From Gammaproteobacteria bacterium (GTDB taxonomy: Bacteria > Pseudomonadota > Gammaproteobacteria > Steroidobacterales > Foliamicaceae), in contig VXSK01000029.1 in the NCBI GenBank assembly GCA_009838035.1, positions 1 through 64,000 on the forward strand: DNA of 64,000 bases, read 5' to 3'. A program made the translations under genes and the position numbers. Below are positions 62,374 through 64,000 of the stretch, one piece after another. Below the pieces are notes generated by a model. The model did no database searches. It worked only from the letters and a program-made list of their open reading frames with translations, and had not been told where the DNA came from. Position 1 is the first letter of the stretch. Each line of letters starts with the position of its first letter.

Positions 62374-63357
62374 ATGCTCGCGCGCAACGCCAGCGGCCTG
62401 TACTGGATGGGGCGCTACCTGGAGCGGGCGCGACATGGATGCCGGCTGCTTCGCGACCAGTTCGCAACCATGGAGGACCGGCCGGTCGAGCAGATTGCCG
62501 ACAGTTGGCGGCGGCTGTACCTGGCCGCCGGACGCTCGCCGGTAGGCGGCCTCATGGAATCGACCGGCGACGAGGAGGACTTCATGGCGGCGGACGCCTA
62601 CACGCTCGCCGACGATCTGACATTCGCGCACCACAACCCGGACTCCATCCGCAACTGCGTGGCCGCCGCCCGCGAGAACGCGCGCCAGATCCGCAATGTG
62701 ATCGGCAGCGACATGTGGTCGTGCCTTAACGTTACCCACCTGGACCTCCGCGGCGTGGAAATCCAGGCCATCTGGGCCGCGCAGCCGGGCGACTTCTTCG
62801 CCCGCGCGGAGGACAGCATCCGCGCCTTCTGGGGAATTGCGGAAAGCGCGATGTACCGCGACGGCGGCTGGCATTTCCTGGTGCTGGGACGCTTCGTGGA
62901 GCGGGCCCAGCTGCTGGGCGCCCTGGTGGAAGCGCATATTGCCGTGTTCCCGTCAAACAAACGGGACAGCGAATGGGAATGGCGCTCGCTGCTGGCGGTT
63001 TGCGAGGCCCACTTCGCCTACCGCCACCTCTACCCGCTGGAACACCGGCCGGATCGCATTCTCGATTTCATTATGGCCGACTCGCGCCTCGCGCATTCCC
63101 TCCGCCATTCGCTGCACATGATCGCGGAATCGCTCAAGGGAGTGTCCGGAAGCCAGGCGCGGCAGGCCGAGGTTGCAAGGCGCGTCCGGCGCATGGCCGG
63201 ATGGATAGACGATGACTGGCCCCGGCGCGACCCGAATGACGACGAGGCTGCGCGCGCGGAGCTGGCGCGCCTGCGTCAATCCTGCCGACAACTGCACGAA
63301 GATATCGCGGCCGCATTTTTCTCCTGCGAAATCCAGGACCGGGGCGGCCGGACGTGA
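62374..63357 (+). CDS. alpha-E domain (DUF403) protein
   Basis: The 327-residue all-helical alpha-E protein begins MLARNASGLYWMGRYLERA and contains WSCLNVTHLDLRG, WHFLVLGRFVERAQLLGALV and HPLYPLEHRPDRILDFIM-like sequence. It normally lies between a circularly permuted ATP-grasp gene and a transglutaminase gene, as here, and is probably a partner in the same peptide-modifying complex. It lies 6 bp after the first gene and overlaps the third start as GTGA. Confidence 0.88.
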   Translation: MLARNASGLYWMGRYLERARHGCRLLRDQFATMEDRPVEQIADSWRRLYLAAGRSPVGGLMESTGDEEDFMAADAYTLADDLTFAHHNPDSIRNCVAAARENARQIRNVIGSDMWSCLNVTHLDLRGVEIQAIWAAQPGDFFARAEDSIRAFWGIAESAMYRDGGWHFLVLGRFVERAQLLGALVEAHIAVFPSNKRDSEWEWRSLLAVCEAHFAYRHLYPLEHRPDRILDFIMADSRLAHSLRHSLHMIAESLKGVSGSQARQAEVARRVRRMAGWIDDDWPRRDPNDDEAARAELARLRQSCRQLHEDIAAAFFSCEIQDRGGRT

Positions 63358-64000
63358 CACGCCACCGCGTGGAGCATGTCTCCGAATTCAGCTACGGGGA
63401 GGCGGTGCATGGAAACCTGATGCTGCTTCGGCTGCATCCGAGCGAAGACTTCGGGCAGCGGGTCCTGTCGTTCCGACTGAAAGTCCGGCCCTCCGCCGAC
63501 TGGGTGGCATGCGAGGACGCCTTCGGCAATCGATGCCATCTGCTCAGCATTCATCGCCGGCACCGCCACGCCACGGTGCGCGCCAGCAGCGAAGTGGAAA
63601 CAGCCGCCACGCCGCCGCTGCCGGAACGCATCGACGCGAACGCATGGAATGCGCTTTCGGACCCGGGCGTGTCGCTGCGCTACTGGGAGTTCCTGACGCC
63701 CGGCGGGTTGGCCCGGCCGGTACCGGCGCTTGACGCGTTCGTTGAGTAAAACGGCATCGGGCGCGGCGAGGACCCCCTGAGTTCCCTGCTGACCCTGTCG
63801 TCCAGACTCCACGACGTGCTGCGCTACGAGCCCGGCAGCACCGCAGTTGATTCGCCCATCGAACGTATTCTTGCAACCGGAAGGGGCGTTTGCCAGGACT
63901 ACGCCCACGTGATGATCGCCATTGGCAGAACCTGGGGCATTCCCAGCCGTTACGTGTCGGGCTATCTCAATCCCGGCGCAGCTTCGGGCGAACAGCCCCT
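63354..64000 (+). pseudogene. transglutaminase-like protein interrupted by an in-frame TAA (runs off the window)
   Basis: The frame from GTG 63354 encodes the bacterial transglutaminase N-terminal domain (HRVEHVSEFSYGEAVHGNLM) up to codon 131, then a TAA at 63747-63749. The same frame continues beyond it as NGIGRGEDPLSSLLTLSSRL and reaches the catalytic Cys (codon 180) in GRGVCQDYAHVMIAIGR, ending at the window edge without another stop. A single-base change therefore splits a normal transglutaminase. The rest of the gene, with the catalytic His and Asp, lies outside. As with the permease, error, decay or suppression cannot be told apart here. Confidence 0.8.

Noticed and set aside
57786..62937. 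Long open frames on the minus strand opposite the S46, ATP-grasp and alpha-E genes
   Set aside because: They are antisense to well-supported genes, rich in Arg/His/Ala, and lack any family motif.
57305..63749. Reassignment of TAA as a sense codon
   Set aside because: TAA is used as a normal stop elsewhere in the window (djlA at 4778-4780, the ATP-grasp gene at 62365-62367), so local mutation, error or read-through is more likely.

Overview
The window is GC-rich bacterial chromosome with dense coding on both strands. The gene content points to a gammaproteobacterium: the tig-clpP-clpX order, a membrane DjlA-type co-chaperone, a Coq7-type ubiquinone hydroxylase, an rplM-rpsI operon, PhoR/PhoB, and many TonB-dependent receptors and exported peptidases. 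I cannot name the genus. The set looks like a free-living or host-associated marine/soil heterotroph that scavenges peptides and other organic matter. No phage, IS element, integron integrase or CRISPR array is visible.

Layout. 1-6.5 kb is housekeeping: clpX (cut by the window edge), clpP, tig, tRNA-Leu(UAG), purC, djlA, rpe, coq7. 6.5-29.1 kb is a large catabolic block of mostly exported or metallo-/serine hydrolases: a DUF885 peptidase, an N-acyl-D-amino-acid deacylase, an uncharacterised exported protein, a D-threonine aldolase/D-serine dehydratase-like enzyme, an erythromycin-esterase-like protein, a D-cysteine-desulfhydrase-like enzyme, a LysR regulator, an NhaC antiporter, two tandem S12 (beta-lactamase/D-aminopeptidase-like) hydrolases, a TonB receptor, an M13 peptidase, a second erythromycin-esterase-like protein, an S9 peptidase and the remnant of an M20 peptidase. 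Read together this looks like a locus for D-amino-acid-containing peptides or related amides, which is inference. 29.1-33.7 kb returns to housekeeping: tRNA-Gln(CUG), rpsI, rplM, a Gfo/Idh/MocA (GH109-like) oxidoreductase, phoR, phoB. 33.8-39.5 kb holds a duplicated-domain lipoprotein and a TonB receptor with a Pho-box-like direct-repeat array upstream.

39.5-55.3 kb is a mixed catabolic region: a two-domain VOC protein, an orphan TRAP solute-binding protein with a membrane protein, a CpcT/CpeT-like protein, an exported molybdenum hydroxylase (IorB/IorA-like) with a cytochrome c, a membrane protein/winged-helix regulator pair behind a near-consensus promoter, a CPBP protease, two DUF1838 proteins, a UbiD-family decarboxylase, a DUF2891 protein, a GOLPH3-like protein and a PaaK-like acyl-CoA ligase. 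55.5-64 kb holds an exported CbiX-like protein with an ABC ATPase and an FtsX-type permease (interrupted by an in-frame TAA), an S46 peptidase, and the ATP-grasp / alpha-E / transglutaminase triad, whose transglutaminase also carries an in-frame TAA.

The most unusual non-coding signal is a family of about 100-bp intergenic elements, four clear copies and one relative. Each has a shared core flanked by long inverted-repeat arms. The arm sequence differs from copy to copy but stays complementary within each copy. I regard this as the best candidate for something undescribed here.
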